Below are positions 60,946 to 64,000 of a stretch of DNA of 64,000 bases, one piece after another. A program made the position numbers and the translations under genes. Each line of letters begins with the position of its first letter. The stretch's first letter is position 1. A model generated the notes under the pieces. It was not told where the DNA came from and did not search any database. It saw only the letters and a list, made by a program, of their open reading frames with translations. Source of the stretch: Drosophila miranda (lineage: Eukaryota > Arthropoda > Insecta > Diptera > Drosophilidae); contig NC_046675.1 in assembly GCF_003369915.1 (NCBI RefSeq), positions 22,072,001 through 22,136,000 on the forward strand. The letters run 5' to 3'.

Positions 60946-63900
60946 ATGTCCGAGAAGCATGGCCAGCTGGGTGCGCAGTGGACGAAATCAGCGGCGGCGC
61001 CAACAGCCGCAGCAGCAGCAGCAGCTCTAGCCTCGGCTTCCACCCCGCTCCAGAAGCTCCCGAATCCGAATCCGAGTCCAAACTTTCCAGCCAGCAGTCA
61101 TCCGTATGGCAACTGTGCGATTCCTGGACTCCCAGGCATACAGCCAGCGGACATACCGTATACCTCGGGACGGTTTCAGGCCCCGTCCATCATCCATGCC
61201 AAGGCCTCGCCCCTGACCATCGTGCCAGTGGGCACTGCCATTGGGCCCCACTGTCCCCCCCAGGTCTCGCCCACGAGCCACCACACAAATGTACCTGTAT
61301 CCGTGACCGTACCCGCTCCCAGCGGCTTTGTGCCGACGCCGTTTACAAATGCTGGCAGTGGCACGACGTCCGTACTGCAACCGAATGCATTTGCAACGGC
61401 CGCGGGAAATGCCTTTGCGAATGCCTTCAACTTCAATACGGCCCAACAGCTGATGCATGCCATGAGTACAGGCACGGCAGCAGGCACCACCACACCGATC
61501 ACAGCCACAGCGACTCCTGTCATTGCGGGCGGTGGTCCTACTGCCCAGCGGCATCCCGTCGAGCCGGTTCCCACGACAAGTGGCGTCATCAATTCCACCA
61601 TTGCTGAGAATGTCATGAATGCGCTGTCCAACTCGACCGCTGCCTCCGAGGAGAAGATGCGACGCGTGCAGCAGGTGATTGAGGCCAGCATTGAGTGAGT
61701 ATATATATTGATTGAAGGGGATCTTTGTGGTATTTATTCTCCCACCCCCTCCAGTGACAATGCGAAGCTACAAATCTCGCAGATCCTCGAACGTGTTGCA
61801 GTCTTGAAGCCAATCGAAAAACTATTTCTCTATCTGCGTTTGCCGGGGGAGTGCGCGGACTCGGATCCATTGAGACAGCCACAGAATCCGCTGGGCACAC
61901 GCTCAGAGATCAATCACACCATCAATTGGGTGCGCTCTCACCTGGAACACGATGCACAGGTCTCCATACCAAAGCAGGATGTATACAATGATTACATGTG
62001 AGTGGGAGAACCTCATTTCCATAGAAGAACCCTCTTACATTCTTCCATTTCCAGCGCCTATTGCGAACGCCTGAGCATCAAGCCCCTGTCCACGGCGGAC
62101 TTTGGCAAAGTAATGAAGCAGGTCTTCCCGGGCGTGCGTCCACGTCGTTTGGGAACGCGTGGAAACTCTCGCTACTGCTATGCGGCCATGCGAAAGACCA
62201 CAAAGCTAACGCCGCCACAGTTGCCGGCGCTGTGCAAAACCGAACAAATCACAGGAGACGAAGCTGCTGCTCCAGCCATAGCCACTGCACAGATGAATCA
62301 CTCCCCGGGTGTTGTGCTGCCTCCCATGCCAACAGGCGACAGCGAGAACTGGGATGTGGTGCGCAGTTGGGCGGAGAAGCTGCTGAACACAAAACTAGAC
62401 AGCATTGCAGAGCTGAGCACGCGGATCAAGAGCAACAATGCCACGGTTATGGGCGTGCATTTGGGCGCCAAGAAGTACACACCCCGGGAGCCCAAAGAGA
62501 AGCGAGTTTTGGCCGTAAGTTTCGGGTGCCAGGGGCTACCACCATAGAATGGGTCATACAATCTCCTTTTCCAGGATATGGGACCACTGAAGAAGCGACG
62601 CAAAAAGAAACGCAAGGGCTCGACATCCTCAGAGTCGAGCTGCAATCAATTGGTGGCTGGGCTGCAAGATGCAGGCAGCAGTCAGGATGCCATTGATGAA
62701 CCGAAGACGGAGCAGCTAGTAAAGATCAAGCAGGAGATTATAGACTCACCCGTACACCAGTCCCAGCAACAACAGCAGCCACAGCAGCAGCAGCCCGCAA
62801 TGAATTATCTGCATCAAATGATGCCCATGAACCTGGCCACCGAACAGCGAAGCAACAGTGCGGTGCGTAATCTGACGCCCAAGATCATGGAGATGGGCGT
62901 GGCTGTACCCCCAACGGTAGTGCTCACACAGCAGCAGGATGAGCCATCGCCCACAACGATGGTGATCAAGGACGAGGTGGAGGACTACAATACATCCAAT
63001 ATATTCTGCAAAAAAGTGTTAAAAGCCCAGCAAACGAAAGGATTTTGGGCCAATTCCCCGAGCAGCGGTACAACGGGCGGCGGGGGAACCCTGCTAGTGC
63101 CGCCCGTGATCACAACGACTGCGGCGACACCACCGCCACCGGACATCTCGCCGGGACCCATGTCCATGGGACCGCCAGCGCAATTGATGATTTCCAGTTC
63201 GGTGAGCCCCTCCAGCAGCATGGACAGCAACAACACCACACCGAAGGTGGTCTCCAGCAACATGATACTGCTGCGTGCAAAGCGCCTGCTGGCGGCGGAG
63301 AGTGCCGCTGCCCTGACGGCCGCTGCAGAGGATTCGGGACTGCCGGAGAATCTGGGTTTGCCAAGGGAGCGGGTGATTAGCATCTGTAATATGGATAAGC
63401 ACGAGCTGGACGATTATTTCCTGCCCGTTGAGGATGAGGAGAACTCCGAGGAGCCCGACACCGAGCTGCTTCAATATTTTCAGATGGGAGACGCTGAGGA
63501 AAAACAACTGAATTCCTTAGATGCTGTAGAACAGAACAGAAATCCACAAGGAACACCGATAATAACGTCGACGACGACAACGATACAGGCGGGAATGGCG
63601 CCAGCGATGCACCAGCAACAGACCCATACCCAGCACCCCCAGCCGCCGAATCGTGGAGCCACAACGGCCATGCCCTCGCCACAGGGGAGCCTGGTCGTCT
63701 CATCGACAATGTTGTCCGGTCAAGCGAATGTGGGTTCTGCCTCAGCGTCTCTGGCTTTAATGTCAAAGAAGCATCAACACCAACAAAAGCAACCACAACA
63801 ACAGCAGCAGCAACAGCAACAGCAGCTGCGAACCAAACAGCTGCCCACAAACGGCAATTCTAACCCGAACAACAGGCGAAAGATCAGCCTGAGCAATGCC

Positions 63901-64000
63901 TCTAGCAATGGCAGCAACAAAAATTGCATATTTCTGCCAATATCCCCCAACATCAACAATGGAGGAGGATCAGCGACAGCAGCAGCCACAGGAGGCACCA
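60946..64000 (+). CDS. CG9727: RFX5/RFX7-type winged-helix transcription factor (3' end cut)
   Basis: Exons: 60946-61694, 61755-61997, 62055-62514 and 62575 to the window end; phases agree at all junctions and about 959 residues are visible. The N-terminus (1-250) is Ala/Thr/Pro-rich. Exon 2 starts with a helical segment, LQISQILERVAVLKPIEKLFLYLRLPGE, cut here as the RFX5/7-type helix before the DNA-binding domain: IEKLFLYLRLP is its hallmark. The RFX domain spans exons 2-3: TINWVRSHLE, PKQDVYNDY, YCERLSIKPLSTADFGKVM, then RRLGTRGNSRYCY, the recognition helix. The fit is to RFX5/7, which have RYCY or KYCY, rather than RFX1-3. A basic KKRRKKKRKG at the exon 4 start is a likely nuclear signal. 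Poly-Gln and Ser/Thr-rich tails follow. The symbol is the D. melanogaster gene as I recall it. Confidence 0.9.

Noticed and set aside
60541..61081. Open frames overlapping the RFX 5'UTR on the minus strand
   Set aside because: No domain, no splice signals; the plus-strand Motif 1 and RFX reading frame explain the region.
61027..61691. Open frames on both strands over RFX exon 1
   Set aside because: Alternative-frame shadows of the Ala/Thr/Pro-rich RFX N-terminus.

Overview
This is insect nuclear DNA and almost certainly Drosophila. It has short introns with CTAAC-type branch points, a ZAD-C2H2 zinc-finger gene, a neurochondrin gene of the fly type, Drosophila core-promoter motifs and opa-like CAG/CAA tracts. 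The species cannot be fixed from the sequence alone; an obscura-group fly would be my guess, and that is only inference. Most of the 64 kb is non-coding AT-rich DNA. I support about five conserved genes or gene parts, two local families of fast-evolving genes, and one tRNA.

Left end (1-2130): a tandem array of four small minus-strand genes. Each is split by three very short introns, so simple ORF searches miss them. Two copies are intact and predict secreted peptides of about 63-67 residues with the exact cysteine pattern C-x10-C-x4-C-x10-C. One copy is a decayed relic and one runs off the window edge.

5.4-10 kb: a second local family on the minus strand. It holds a broken copy, two nearly identical 233-aa genes in a 1,166-bp tandem duplication, and a divergent 226-aa relative. 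A decayed LINE endonuclease fragment lies between them. I recognise no known domain in this family.

10-23 kb: no protein gene seen; one elongator tRNA-Met gene at 21.3 kb.

23.2-30.3 kb: one minus-strand gene of seven coding exons. All splice phases fit and give a predicted 1,091-aa protein with a short coiled coil, long low-complexity regions and a Cys-rich C-terminus. An internal TATA promoter with its own coding first exon lies in the 2.2-kb first intron and splices in phase to exon 3.

30.3-46.3 kb: non-coding except for a candidate minus-strand coding exon near 37.7 kb. 46.3-48.5 kb: intronless neurochondrin gene (minus). 48.5-57.7 kb: non-coding. 57.7-59.1 kb: a four-exon ZAD/C2H2 zinc-finger gene (minus). 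59.1-60.9 kb: diverged direct repeats and a probable Motif-1 promoter. 60.9-64.0 kb: plus-strand RFX5/7-type transcription factor gene, cut by the right edge.

The conserved genes look like independent housekeeping or regulatory genes rather than a functional cluster. The novel content is the two lineage-restricted families at the left end and the alternative promoter inside the 23-30 kb gene.
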